Part shown: one piece after another, positions 32,192 to 39,293 of the stretch
Layout: every line of letters starts with the position of its first letter
Position numbering within the stretch: the stretch's first letter is position 1
IMG/VR virus record: IMGVR_UViG_3300050821_009973
Location: 1-60,360 of that record
Length of the DNA: 60,360 bases
Strand: one strand, 5' to 3'
From: a virus
Notes under the pieces: generated by a model
Told to the model about the DNA's origin: nothing
Database searches by the model: none
Seen by the model: the letters and a program-made list of their open reading frames with translations, nothing else
Made by a program: the position numbers and the translations under genes

Positions 32192-32383
32192 TCAATCCTC
32201 ATCCAAACTGGCATCGCCATAGGCGGCCTCAATTTCAAGCAGGATTTCAAGCAGGTACCGGGCATATTCCGTAATCAGCACGGTCCCATCGAAGACGAAC
32301 GATGGCTGATTCTGGTCCCGGGCTTGCTGGTACGCAGTCCTGAGTCGGCTCACTTTGGCTCGGTCGAACATCGTTCGGGACAT
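32192..32383 (-). CDS. Hypothetical protein, 63 aa
   Basis: Starts at ATG 32383 after TTTGGAGACG. Helix (RAKVSRLRTAYQQARDQ) then strand and an acidic helix. Resembles small phage proteins with the FVFDGTVLITEYARYLLE layout. It overlaps the frame of a membrane protein starting at 32540. Confidence 0.65.
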   Translation of the reverse strand: MSRTMFDRAKVSRLRTAYQQARDQNQPSFVFDGTVLITEYARYLLEILLEIEAAYGDASLDED

Positions 32384-32540
32384 CAGCGTCTCCAAAGAGG
32401 TAAAACATGGCCAGAATGAACAGCCCCACCCCAACCAACTGCGCCAGCATCACAATCCCCACAATCTGGCGCCCGCTGTACTGCCGTTGCAAGGGCCGCA
32501 CAATCAAGCGGCGCCGACTGGCAAAGATCAGCCGGCTCAT
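32247..32540 (-). CDS. Small membrane protein overlapping the next gene
   Basis: ATG 32540 overlaps the upstream stop. Residues 1-22 are Arg-rich, followed by one transmembrane helix (VGIVMLAQLVGVGLFILAMF). The frame continues to 32247 over the whole first two thirds of the gene at 32192-32383, so either both frames are used or the true end is uncertain because of a sequence error. Only the first 50 residues are convincing. Confidence 0.5.
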   Translation of the reverse strand: MSRLIFASRRRLIVRPLQRQYSGRQIVGIVMLAQLVGVGLFILAMFYLFGDADVPNDVRPSQSEPTQDCVPASPGPESAIVRLRWDRADYGICPVPA

Positions 32541-32773
32541 GAGTCGCACCCCAATGGGAGGGTATCGTCCTCGACCACATAGCCGCTGCCATCCTTGCGG
32601 TGCATGCCCACCACGGTGCTCACCTGCCCCATCACACCCGGATGGCTCACCAGCGCATGGACTCGGCCGTCGCCCACATCCACGATGGCGGCACACGGGT
32701 ACATCCGCAGCACCGTATCCGTCCACTCGGTGTAGTCGATGAAGGTCCAGCTCTCACTATTCGTGATAGCCAT
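32537..32773 (-). CDS. Hypothetical protein, 78 aa
   Basis: Beta-rich with Val/Asp repeats (CAAIVDVGDGRVHALVSHPG). ATGA overlap with the following membrane-protein gene and 17-base overlap with the gene upstream. Unknown. Confidence 0.62.
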   Translation of the reverse strand: MAITNSESWTFIDYTEWTDTVLRMYPCAAIVDVGDGRVHALVSHPGVMGQVSTVVGMHRKDGSGYVVEDDTLPLGCDS

Positions 32774-32948
32774 GGTCCCCTCCTTCCTGAGCCGGCTGAA
32801 TCACATCGCCTTCGATCAGGCTGGCCGCAAACCCAATGTCCTGCAGCTTGTCCTTGCGGCGCTCATTACCACGCCGCTCCCGGACCAGGCGCTTTTGCTG
32901 CGCTCGCTCGTATTGATCCATGTCGATACTGCCTGCACTCTTGGTCAT
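32757..32948 (-). CDS. Small charged helical protein, 63 aa
   Basis: ATG 32948 is preferred because AACCGGAGATTTGG precedes it. Strongly basic helix (RAQQKRLVRERRGNERRKDK). A GGGGCC/GGCCCC stem-loop lies between it and the gene at 32996. Unknown. Confidence 0.62.
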   Translation of the reverse strand: MTKSAGSIDMDQYERAQQKRLVRERRGNERRKDKLQDIGFAASLIEGDVIQPAQEGGDHGYHE

Positions 32949-32995
32949 TTCCAAATCTCCGGTTTGAGTCGGGGCCAGCCAAGGCCCCTTCTCGG

Positions 32996-33223
32996 TTAGC
33001 GCCAGTTCAGGACGATCTCTTGCGTGTCAAGCTGGGTGAAACGGTGTTCCCCTTTGGATGGCGGGCGCCCCAGGATGCGATTGCACTGATCCAGCTCCAC
33101 GCCATCGGCTACGGTGTACCGCGCGTTGTATGTCACGTCTTTGACGTGCGCGTCAGTGGCGGGCTTGCCGTACCTCAGCTCAAACTGCTCCTTGCCGTCC
33201 CGATCCATAATATGCAATGCCAT
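32996..33223 (-). CDS. Hypothetical protein, 75 aa
   Basis: AAAACCGGAGACG precedes the ATG. Mixed alpha/beta (MDRDGKEQFELRYGK then YTVADGVELDQCNRILGR). No family recognised. Confidence 0.62.
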   Translation of the reverse strand: MALHIMDRDGKEQFELRYGKPATDAHVKDVTYNARYTVADGVELDQCNRILGRPPSKGEHRFTQLDTQEIVLNWR

Positions 33224-33259
33224 AGCTCGTCTCCGGTTTTAGCGATAGCCTGTTGTGTG

Positions 33260-33679
33260 TCAGCCAAGACCGAGAATCAAGTCCAGGGGTGATGCTTCCA
33301 CCATAGGGGTCTCCAGTGCAGCGCACTGCCGGATGTCCTCCAGCGCATCGTCCTGCCGGGCATGAAAGTCTGGCGCCTCCATCCCCGGTCTGGACTTCTC
33401 GTAGATCAACCGACCCGCTTCGTCCGGGCCCAATCGCTGCTCCAGTAACATACCCTCTGGTCCGGCCAGCACGATGGCCCAGCCGGCGCGACAGTGAGCG
33501 GTGCCGCAGCTTCTTTCGGGGACTAAACTGCTTACGCTATGGACGTAGTGGGACTCGCCGCGGCTGTCAACCCAGCTATGCCAGTAATCCATGTCAAACG
33601 CTTTGGGATCGGCCTCAATGGCAGCCAGAATCTTGGAGTCGATGTTGGGAACGAACGGGATGTCATCATCGTAGATCAT
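33260..33679 (-). CDS. HCRAGW-type phage protein, copy 1 (139 aa)
   Basis: Contains the recurrent phage motif SCGTAHCRAGWAIVLAG (about residues 57-73), with Cys and His residues that may bind metal, after a WHS.VD segment. It is a paralogue of the next gene upstream: NIDSKILAAIE, GTAHCRAGWAIVLAG and AGRLIYEKSR are shared. Start ATG 33679 is set by AAACCGGAGAGTGAGC. Function of the family is unknown. Confidence 0.75.
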   Translation of the reverse strand: MIYDDDIPFVPNIDSKILAAIEADPKAFDMDYWHSWVDSRGESHYVHSVSSLVPERSCGTAHCRAGWAIVLAGPEGMLLEQRLGPDEAGRLIYEKSRPGMEAPDFHARQDDALEDIRQCAALETPMVEASPLDLILGLG

Positions 33680-33715
33680 GCTCACTCTCCGGTTTGAGGT
33701 TCAGCCCAGTCTTGC

Positions 33716-34261
33716 TCAGACCACCAGCTCAAGATCCCGAGCGGCGGTCTGCAATGCCTCCTTGGCCAGCTCCTTGGCCTTGGCTCGCAATTGCCGCCGC
33801 GCCAGATTGCGCGCCATGCGATTGCGCTCCTTGGTGCGCTGCTTGGTGCGCTGCTTGTCTTCTTGGGCCGCCTCGTCGTACTCTTGCTCATGGGCCGCAC
33901 AGGCACGCATGTCTGTCAATGCCTGACTGTCGGTGTCGTGAATGAATTCTGGAGCCGGCATCCAGCATCTGGATTTCCGGTAGATCAAGGTGCCCGCCGT
34001 CTGTGAACCCACCTTTCCCTCAAGAGCCCTGCCCGCCTCTCCGGCCAGGACAATGGCCCAGCCAGCCCGACAATGAGCCGTACCGCATGAATCGCTGTAA
34101 TGGTAACCATCCCTGTCCACGGTGGAATGCCAGTGCTTCATACTGAAGTTTTCGCGATCGGGCTCAATTGCAGCCAGGATGGCTGAGTCGATGTTGTGGA
34201 TCACTGGAATTTCACTCTGAAGGATGAACTTCTTGCATCCGTGTGCGTCCTTAACTCTCAT
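33716..34261 (-). CDS. HCRAGW-type phage protein, copy 2 with basic tail (181 aa)
   Basis: Shares NIDSAILAAIEPD, SCGTAHCRAGWAIVLAGE and LIYRKSR with the 139-aa paralogue downstream, showing tandem duplication and divergence. It adds a C-terminal helix of about 60 residues rich in Lys/Arg/Gln (DKQRTKQRTKERNRMARN). ATG 34261 follows GAGGGAATC. Unknown function. Confidence 0.75.
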   Translation of the reverse strand: MRVKDAHGCKKFILQSEIPVIHNIDSAILAAIEPDRENFSMKHWHSTVDRDGYHYSDSCGTAHCRAGWAIVLAGEAGRALEGKVGSQTAGTLIYRKSRCWMPAPEFIHDTDSQALTDMRACAAHEQEYDEAAQEDKQRTKQRTKERNRMARNLARRQLRAKAKELAKEALQTAARDLELVV

Positions 34262-34284
34262 TTTGATTCCCTCTTTCAAACGAT

Positions 34285-34716
34285 TTAAGTCAATGCCAGC
34301 CCGCCCGGGCCAGCTCCAATTACCACCACCAACATCACACCCAACAACACCTCTGGCAAATACAGCAGATCATCACACCAGTCCGCCCAGTCAATCGGCG
34401 CCCAGTCTTTGATCCGCTCCACTCCATCCAAGCACGTGGCCACCATGCAAATGGCAACCAGAAAGAACGCGCACATCGGGGCATACAACCCCATCGCCAC
34501 GGCTGAGCCGGCCGTCAGTTCCACGATGGGCACAAACCACTGATTGATCCGTACAAGGGGCACGCCATCCTTGTTCAAGGTACTCACCAGGGCTTCGTGG
34601 CGCGCACGATTGAAAACCTTGTGGTACCCACTGAAGGCAAAAAAGACCCCGACTGCCGCTCGATTGACAGTCAGGGCGACCCCAGCCAATCCAAATCCAT
34701 GGGTCAAGGCGTCCAT
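34285..34716 (-). CDS. DoxX-like four-helix membrane protein, 143 aa
   Basis: Four hydrophobic helices and the DoxX-type N-terminal pattern RAAVGVFFAFSGYHKVF, then FVPIVELTAGSAVAMGLYAP and FFLVAICMVAT. DoxX relatives are bacterial inner-membrane proteins linked to redox or thiosulfate metabolism; a phage copy is unusual. It stands at the end of a run of small membrane-protein genes. Confidence 0.7.
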   Translation of the reverse strand: MDALTHGFGLAGVALTVNRAAVGVFFAFSGYHKVFNRARHEALVSTLNKDGVPLVRINQWFVPIVELTAGSAVAMGLYAPMCAFFLVAICMVATCLDGVERIKDWAPIDWADWCDDLLYLPEVLLGVMLVVVIGAGPGGLALT

Positions 34717-34719
34717 GGC

Positions 34720-34917
34720 TCAGCTCATGAAAAGGGCCAGTATCCAAAGGATCCCGTAGCGCAACGCGATCCCCAGATACTCACTGACCAGCCCGATGGC
34801 AATGCCTTGGAGCAATTCCATGCTGATAAACCCACCCTCCTTGCCTTCTTGCAGTGGCAAGTGACGGTTGGCCAATCGGGCAAGCCGCGCCCGCACTTTG
34901 TCTGATGTGGCTCGCAT
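34720..34917 (-). CDS. Small membrane-associated protein, 65 aa
   Basis: ATG 34917 lies seven bases from GGGA in the AACCGTTGGGAAAGG leader. The same frame could start at 35022, which would overlap the preceding stop as ATGA and add 35 residues; the added part looks less protein-like. C-terminal helix LRYGILWILALFMS is hydrophobic. Unknown. Confidence 0.58.
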   Translation of the reverse strand: MRATSDKVRARLARLANRHLPLQEGKEGGFISMELLQGIAIGLVSEYLGIALRYGILWILALFMS

Positions 34918-35018
34918 CATCCTTTCCCAACGGTTAACGGTTAGCAACCAGTCGGCCGACTGCCTGCCGGGCCCAGCCAGTGCCCGCCTGTGCCCTCCCA
35001 AGCACAGACTGAAACTGG

Positions 35019-35105
35019 TCATCGCGTCAGCACCCAAAAGAAGGCCACCAGTCCCGCTACGACTGCAATGATTGCAACCGCATCGGGCCATGTCAGGTGT
35101 TCCAT
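35019..35105 (-). CDS. Tiny membrane protein, 28 aa
   Basis: AAGGGG precedes the ATG, which shares a base with the previous stop (TGATG). Almost the whole peptide is one helix (DAVAIIAVVAGLVAFFWVL). Unknown. Confidence 0.5.
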   Translation of the reverse strand: MEHLTWPDAVAIIAVVAGLVAFFWVLTR

Positions 35106-35260
35106 CACGGCAGCCCCTTGTATCGACGTTGTGCATACGTGAGGCCCACGCCCAACAAATTGGCAATCAGCAACGGCTGAACGTGCATCCCGAACACAAT
35201 GACCATGGAGATATCAAAGAAGGCGATGAAGCAAAGGAACTTGAATAGGTCCCAGCTCAT
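35105..35260 (-). CDS. Tiny membrane protein, 51 aa
   Basis: GGAAAGGCG precedes the ATG at 35260. Two short hydrophobic stretches (FLCFIAFFDISMVIVFGM, then LLIANLLGVGLTY) and a basic end. Overlaps both neighbours by one to four bases. Confidence 0.55.
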   Translation of the reverse strand: MSWDLFKFLCFIAFFDISMVIVFGMHVQPLLIANLLGVGLTYAQRRYKGLP

Positions 35261-35421
35261 CGCCTTTCCTTCAAAATGTCGAGCACAATGTCAATCAGCA
35301 GCAGCACGGATCCCACAGCCCATGCAACCCCACACGCATAGACCAAATACACGTACGGGGGATGACACAGTTGAACGACCTCCGGCCAGCCCAATGCGTG
35401 CCATATCTGGTTGAGCGTCAT
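35257..35421 (-). CDS. Tiny membrane protein, 54 aa
   Basis: GGAGGAGGAG precedes the ATG at 35421. One helix (VYACGVAWAVGSVLLLIDIV) and a charged tail. ATGA overlap with the next gene. Confidence 0.55.
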   Translation of the reverse strand: MTLNQIWHALGWPEVVQLCHPPYVYLVYACGVAWAVGSVLLLIDIVLDILKERR

Positions 35422-35480
35422 AGCTCCTCCTCCCGGTACTCCCAGTCCTCGCCATCCGGATCAGGGGTGATATTGACCAT
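35418..35480 (-). CDS. Micro-ORF encoding a 20-aa acidic peptide
   Basis: Lies exactly between two coupled genes: its start touches the upstream stop (TGATGG) and its stop overlaps the next start (ATGA). Sequence is acidic (PDPDGEDWEYREEEL). It carries the ribosome site of the next gene in its last codons, so translational coupling may be its role. Confidence 0.45.
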   Translation of the reverse strand: MVNITPDPDGEDWEYREEEL

Positions 35481-35611
35481 CAGTGGCACCATCCAAGGGT
35501 GAAAGCCTTGTAGGTGGCCCACGCTGCCAGCACCGTGCCCATTACCATGAGAAAAGATGCACAAGTGCCGGCTATCCAAAGAAACAGGTCATCGCCATCA
35601 GGCAGATTCAT
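35480..35611 (-). CDS. Tiny membrane protein, 43 aa
   Basis: GGAGGGGG precedes the ATG at 35611. One helix (LFLWIAGTCASFLMVMGTVL). Coupled to both neighbours by overlap. Confidence 0.55.
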   Translation of the reverse strand: MNLPDGDDLFLWIAGTCASFLMVMGTVLAAWATYKAFTLGWCH

Positions 35612-35826
35612 ACCCCCTCCGATTCGGCCACCAACCGTGCAAAGTCCAGCCACAGATACCGTGCGCCCTGGCGCGTCTCACCCTGCTTGAACTCAGCGAA
35701 TTGATCCATCGATGAGCAGTCCACGCCAAGCTCAACCAAAGGCACCCAATCGGGCTCAATGCCCTTTGGCACCAGGTGCACATTGGCTGCTCGCCACAGA
35801 ATGTCGCTGAGCTTGAGCTTCCTCAT
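35608..35826 (-). CDS. Hypothetical protein, 72 aa
   Basis: Soluble, mixed composition ([20 protein letters not shown]), no family recognised. ATGA overlaps with the RadC-like gene upstream and the membrane peptide downstream. Confidence 0.62.
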   Translation of the reverse strand: MRKLKLSDILWRAANVHLVPKGIEPDWVPLVELGVDCSSMDQFAEFKQGETRQGARYLWLDFARLVAESEGV

Positions 35827-36323
35827 AGCAGTCCCTTCTCAGCAAACGAAGTGGAGGTGCCGCCTGCGGTAACGATGTGATCGAGCACATGCACATCGAC
35901 CATCTTCAAGGCGGCTTTCAGTTCTCGGGTCAGAGACTGGTCGGCATGGCTGACCTCCGGGTTGCCAGAGGGATGGTTATGGGTCAGGATCACGCCAGCG
36001 GCATTGCGTGCTAACGCACCCTTGACGACCTCGCGCGGATACACCGAGGTCTGCGTCAATGTCCCTCGAAACAGCTCCTCGACCTCGATCAAGTGATTGT
36101 CAGCGCTCACATACAGGATCGTGAACACCTCATGTTCCAGGTTGGCAAAGCGGACGGCCAGGTAGTCGCGAACGGCTCCCGGACTGGCCAGAACCGGCCC
36201 AGAGGCGACGCGACGCTGGAGAATGGCCAGAGCAGCGGCGATCGTGATGTCATCGTCTGAGAGCGCTTTAGCCGCGTACGGGGCCACATCTTGCGTGCGG
36301 ACGGCGCGTGCTTTGCGAGTCAT
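35823..36323 (-). CDS. RadC-family JAMM-domain protein, canonical metal motif, 166 aa
   Basis: A RadC-type MPN domain without the HhH region: [38 protein letters not shown], then [15 protein letters not shown], which is a complete HxHx7SxxD zinc site, ending LDHIVTAGG. The conserved Glu (EELFRG) is present. ATG 36323 follows GGGAGCCGC; a longer form from 36383 is possible. With 30182 and 30953 it makes three family members in the accessory block. Confidence 0.87.
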   Translation of the reverse strand: MTRKARAVRTQDVAPYAAKALSDDDITIAAALAILQRRVASGPVLASPGAVRDYLAVRFANLEHEVFTILYVSADNHLIEVEELFRGTLTQTSVYPREVVKGALARNAAGVILTHNHPSGNPEVSHADQSLTRELKAALKMVDVHVLDHIVTAGGTSTSFAEKGLL

Positions 36324-36469
36324 TTGCGGCTCCCAGGGATCTTTACCGGGATCAGGACCTTTGGGGTGGTCAAGCCCGTGCATCGGGCCAGCCATTTATC
36401 GGTGGCAGCTTTCAGCGCCAGCGTCTCTTGCATACGGCTGCCAGGGGTCTGCTTCTGAGTGGTGGTCAT
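36320..36469 (-). CDS. Small basic protein, 49 aa
   Basis: ATG 36469, stop overlapping the RadC start (ATGA). Gln/Thr-rich N-terminus, then a basic segment ([15 protein letters not shown]). Unknown. Confidence 0.5.
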   Translation of the reverse strand: MTTTQKQTPGSRMQETLALKAATDKWLARCTGLTTPKVLIPVKIPGSRK

Positions 36470-36471
36470 GG

Positions 36472-36765
36472 TCAGTCCCCGAAATAGTGAGTGCCCTCGG
36501 GAAGCTCCGAGCGGCTGTCAGGGGTCTGTTCACGCTGGCTGGCTGCCTGCTCCTGGCGCCAGTAGTCCGCATGGTCCTGGATGGTGGTCACAAGCCCGTC
36601 AAAGTCCTCTATCGGCCCGAGCAGGGACGCTGCCAGGATTACGTTCTTGTACGGGACGCCATACTCGACTGCCAGGGACTTCAAATAGGCCACGCGGTTG
36701 GCGTGCCCGTTGTCTGTGTAGATGCTCATGTCCGTAACTACCTGCTCGGCCGTCGTCTGATCCAT
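36472..36765 (-). CDS. Hypothetical protein, 97 aa
   Basis: TTTGGAGATACGG precedes the ATG. The stretch NGHANRVAYLKSLAVEYGVP then VILAASLLGPIEDFDGLV is typical of short phage proteins of unknown role. First gene after a strong terminator, so it may have its own promoter or depend on read-through. Confidence 0.68.
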   Translation of the reverse strand: MDQTTAEQVVTDMSIYTDNGHANRVAYLKSLAVEYGVPYKNVILAASLLGPIEDFDGLVTTIQDHADYWRQEQAASQREQTPDSRSELPEGTHYFGD

Positions 36766-36790
36766 GTCCGTATCTCCAAAGGGAAAGGGT

Positions 36791-36823
36791 AAAAAAAAGG
36801 GGGGCGGACCTCAGCCCCCCCCC
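36791..36823 (-). terminator. Strong intrinsic terminator on the minus strand
   Basis: On the minus strand a GC-only stem (GGGGGGGC with GCCCCCC) is followed by eight T residues. It lies after the gene at 36830-37078 and separates it from the long accessory operon. Confidence 0.85.
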
Positions 36824-36829
36824 TGCCGA

Positions 36830-37078
36830 TCACCCGCGCCGCATCGCTTTCTGTGCGGCCTTCAGAGCCACTTCCTCTGGCGTCGGGACATAGGCCGGAT
36901 CGGGAACGTACGCATTCAGATTCAGGGAACACGGCATGGCAGGAGTGCCGACTTGCATGGCCCCGTGAGTGGTAGCCACAAGGAAAGACTTGCGAGACTG
37001 GGACAAAGACCCCTTCTTGGAAAGGTCGATCGTAATTGTCAGGATGGTCCCGGTCATCTTGGTCGTCATGTTGTCCAT
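36830..37078 (-). CDS. Hypothetical protein next to the replication control region, 82 aa
   Basis: Transcribed away from the initiator gene at 37258. N-terminal half is beta-like and basic (TGTILTITIDLSKKGSLSQS), the end is helical and Ala/Lys-rich. Its own terminator and the divergent position suggest separate regulation. Unknown. Confidence 0.68.
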   Translation of the reverse strand: MDNMTTKMTGTILTITIDLSKKGSLSQSRKSFLVATTHGAMQVGTPAMPCSLNLNAYVPDPAYVPTPEEVALKAAQKAMRRG

Positions 37079-37090
37079 TTTTTCGCTTTC

Positions 37091-37269
37091 AAATCAACGG
37101 TTTGCGCCGCAGCGACCGCTACGGCTATCCGTACTTTGGGCGCTTAGGAAGCTTGTCAATATCCCGCATTCGCGTTACGACGTTAAAAATCAACGACTTG
37201 CGCGAATACCGCGAGCGCGCTAGCCGTACACGCTATTTTTAAAGGCGAGGAAAATCAATGACTTACGAT
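37091..37269. promoter_or_regulatory. Divergent control region with three imperfect 18-base repeats
   Basis: AAATCAACGGTTTGCGCC (37091), AAATCAACGACTTGCGCG (37187) and AAATCAATGACTTACGAT (37252) are similar; the last covers the start codon of the initiator gene. They could be binding sites for an autoregulator. A palindromic TTGTCAA at about 37154-37160 gives -35-like hexamers in both directions, but -10 boxes are poor, so promoters are not assigned. Confidence 0.45.
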
Positions 37270-38091
37270 AGACTGCTCAGATGGTCCTTGTCCGAGTCGA
37301 ACCGCTTCGTCGGACTACACGACGACTCGCACCGACTCCTGTTCATCGCCCTACTCTGGCGAGCTAACGATTTCGGTTGCCTCGAATGCGACACTGAGTC
37401 AATGACCCGTTGGGTATCAACCTTCACCCAGATCAAAACCCCCCTCGCATTCCTCGCCGCTATCACGGCTTTAGCCGACTGCGACCTAGTCCGCCGTTAC
37501 GAGGCCGAGGAAAGAACCTTCCTTTTCATCCCCAGATTCCGCAGCGCACGAAGCTACACAACTAGGGCCGGCATACCACCAAGCCCTTGGTGTAAACCCA
37601 ACGCACCCACAGGCAGAATCAGAGTCCTTGCTAAGCCATTCGTCCAAGGCAAACCATTGACAAATGACATGGTTAGCGCAACCTTGCGACAACCTAGTGC
37701 TAACCCAATGTCAGTTAGCGCTAACAAACATGAGGAAATGGCGGATCTGTTCGCTGAACAGCCAAAAGTTAGCGGTCAGTTAGCGGGAGGGGTTGGGGAA
37801 AAGAAAGAGAAAAAAGATGCGCGTTCCGCTGGTCGCGGAACCCGCCTCCCAGATGGTTGGACAATTCCGCCCGGTTGGACGGACTGGACGATTGCGCACG
37901 CTGCGGGCCGTTCGGTCGCAGTGAGCGCAGAGGACGTGCGACGACTGAGCGAGCAATTCCGCGACTGGGCGCTATCGATTGGCACCGTACGGAAAGACTG
38001 GCTCGCCACATGGCGGACATGGGTTCGAAGGGAAAACCTGCAAAAATGGGCGACGAAAGCGCAGGACGATGATTTGAACCGTTGGACCTAG
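37258..38091 (+). CDS. Replication initiator / helicase-loader-like protein, 277 aa
   Basis: The N-terminal 110 residues have the layout of a winged-helix phage replication protein (HRLLFIALLWRANDFGCLEC, then LADCDLVRRYEAEERTFLFI). A disordered middle (about 125-195) holds iteron-like DNA repeats in its coding sequence. The C-terminal 60 residues resemble the DnaT/O-type domain (RRLSEQFRDWALSIG, RKDWLATWRTWVRREN). Probably binds the origin and recruits a helicase, either the phage enzyme at 25625 or host DnaB. Confidence 0.78.
   Translation: MTYDRLLRWSLSESNRFVGLHDDSHRLLFIALLWRANDFGCLECDTESMTRWVSTFTQIKTPLAFLAAITALADCDLVRRYEAEERTFLFIPRFRSARSYTTRAGIPPSPWCKPNAPTGRIRVLAKPFVQGKPLTNDMVSATLRQPSANPMSVSANKHEEMADLFAEQPKVSGQLAGGVGEKKEKKDARSAGRGTRLPDGWTIPPGWTDWTIAHAAGRSVAVSAEDVRRLSEQFRDWALSIGTVRKDWLATWRTWVRRENLQKWATKAQDDDLNRWT
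37672..37786. promoter_or_regulatory. Candidate replication origin with GTTAGCG iterons inside the initiator gene
   Basis: Five GTTAGC copies occur within 115 bases: 37672 (+), 37697-37704 (inverted, one mismatch), 37714-37725 as the palindrome GTTAGCGCTAAC, and direct copies at 37768 and 37779. A purine-rich, A-rich stretch (37787-37820) follows, as in lambda, where the origin lies in gene O. Assigned by analogy. Confidence 0.6.
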
Positions 38092-38740
38092 CTCAAAAAT
38101 GCCCGCAAACGCCATTAAATCGAACGCAGGAACGTGACCCTAATTAAGCTGACGTGCAGATAGCCAACGACATCGAAAAATCGAACCTGAGCGATTCTAG
38201 TTCGTTGGCCCTAATTTCGTTCGCGCTTATCGCATTGCATACATCTTGAAAGAACCGATCAGGTAACAGACTTGACAAAGCCTAGACAGCCGAGCAGTAC
38301 CGCACGGTTCACATAACTGCACATACTACGTAGCACCCATTAGAATCAATGAGTTAGCAAAGCTAGACAAAGGTTGGACAAGCGGCCTGCGCTCCCCTTG
38401 CCTGACCACCCCTGACCATCCCCTAGGCTAGGCTCCAGCCGAATCCTAATCCTCCCTCTGGCCCAGGACCCAAATCCCAGGGCTGAGAGGCCCTCTACCC
38501 GTCAATATCAGCTCATCCCCCCAACTTTTGTCTCGAATTTCAGGATTTTGGTTATATATTAGGGGCAGGTCCAGAGGTTAGGACTTTTTCAGCCGGTCCA
38601 GCAACCTTGACTTTTGGCCTTTTTGCTGCAAAGCAAGGTCCAATTTCTACCGCGTCGCACCATAAGCCCGAAAATGGGTGGTTAGTGGTTACAAACATTA
38701 CTGAATTGGGGGTTTAAAAACCGAGTAGGGTAGTCGGGAT
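38092..38740. other. 649-base region without a credible gene
   Basis: No frame with good start and composition is seen on either strand. The region contains short direct repeats (CCTGACCA and CTGACCA near 38401-38420; CTAGGCTAGGCT near 38422), several TAGACA/TTGACA hexamers (38272-38364), an imperfect hairpin near 38460-38492, and TTTTGGTTATATATTAG (38546-38562), a promoter-like -10 region upstream of the genes at 38741 onward. It could belong to the origin or encode an RNA. Confidence 0.5.
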
Positions 38741-38983
38741 ATGAAGCTGATTACTGTATTTTTGGGGTGGTTGGACCGGCGGTGGTGGGATTGTCCACGT
38801 TGTCTGAGTGTGATTCCTTACAAGGCAGGGGAGGTTTGGAGGCCATGGACGTGCAGGGGGCGGATGGGGGACCACTCGGACGGGCGCAAGATCCTCAGTG
38901 TGTGGGAGGTGGAGCGGCAGAAGGCGTATTTGGAGAAGGTGGGTGCGATGGGTGCCGGTTTGAGCCGCGGGGGCGGGCGTTAG
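38741..38983 (+). CDS. Small protein with one CxxC, 80 aa
   Basis: Start ATG 38741. WWDCPRCLSVIPYKAGEVWR suggests half of a zinc ribbon with Cys in WTCRG completing it. The C-terminal part is charged and then Gly-rich. First gene after the noncoding region. Confidence 0.6.
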   Translation: MKLITVFLGWLDRRWWDCPRCLSVIPYKAGEVWRPWTCRGRMGDHSDGRKILSVWEVERQKAYLEKVGAMGAGLSRGGGR

Positions 38984-38997
38984 CGCACTCGATTGCG

Positions 38998-39126
38998 ATG
39001 GCAGAGGCGGCGGCGGTAGCGGGGCAATTTTGGGCTCTGATGCATAAGCAGCGGCAGGAGTGGGAGGATCACGACTCGCACGTAGGGGTTTGGAGGCGAT
39101 TGCACACTCACGTTTTAGTCCTGTAG
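38998..39126 (+). CDS. Possible small helical protein, 42 aa
   Basis: The frame MAEAAAVAGQFWALMHKQRQ with later HVGVWRRLHTHVLVL looks protein-like, although no clear ribosome site precedes ATG 38998. The frame is open further upstream with poor composition. Confidence 0.35.
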   Translation: MAEAAAVAGQFWALMHKQRQEWEDHDSHVGVWRRLHTHVLVL

Positions 39127-39293
39127 TATGGACTTTGCGGGTGAGGTGCAAACGGCTGGAAGCTGCGGCTGAAGGCGTCCGGCACACTTAAAGGGCAAGG
39201 GCCTGCCCGCACGGGATTCGAGCGTGAGGACGTAAGGTTGGATACAAGCCGGATCGACCCATGTGGTGAGAGGTTCCCCGCGGCGGTAGAGCC

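Noticed and set aside
37672-37786. GTTAGC repeats as a CRISPR array
   Set aside because: Units are 7-12 bases, in both orientations and within coding sequence; no spacers of uniform length.
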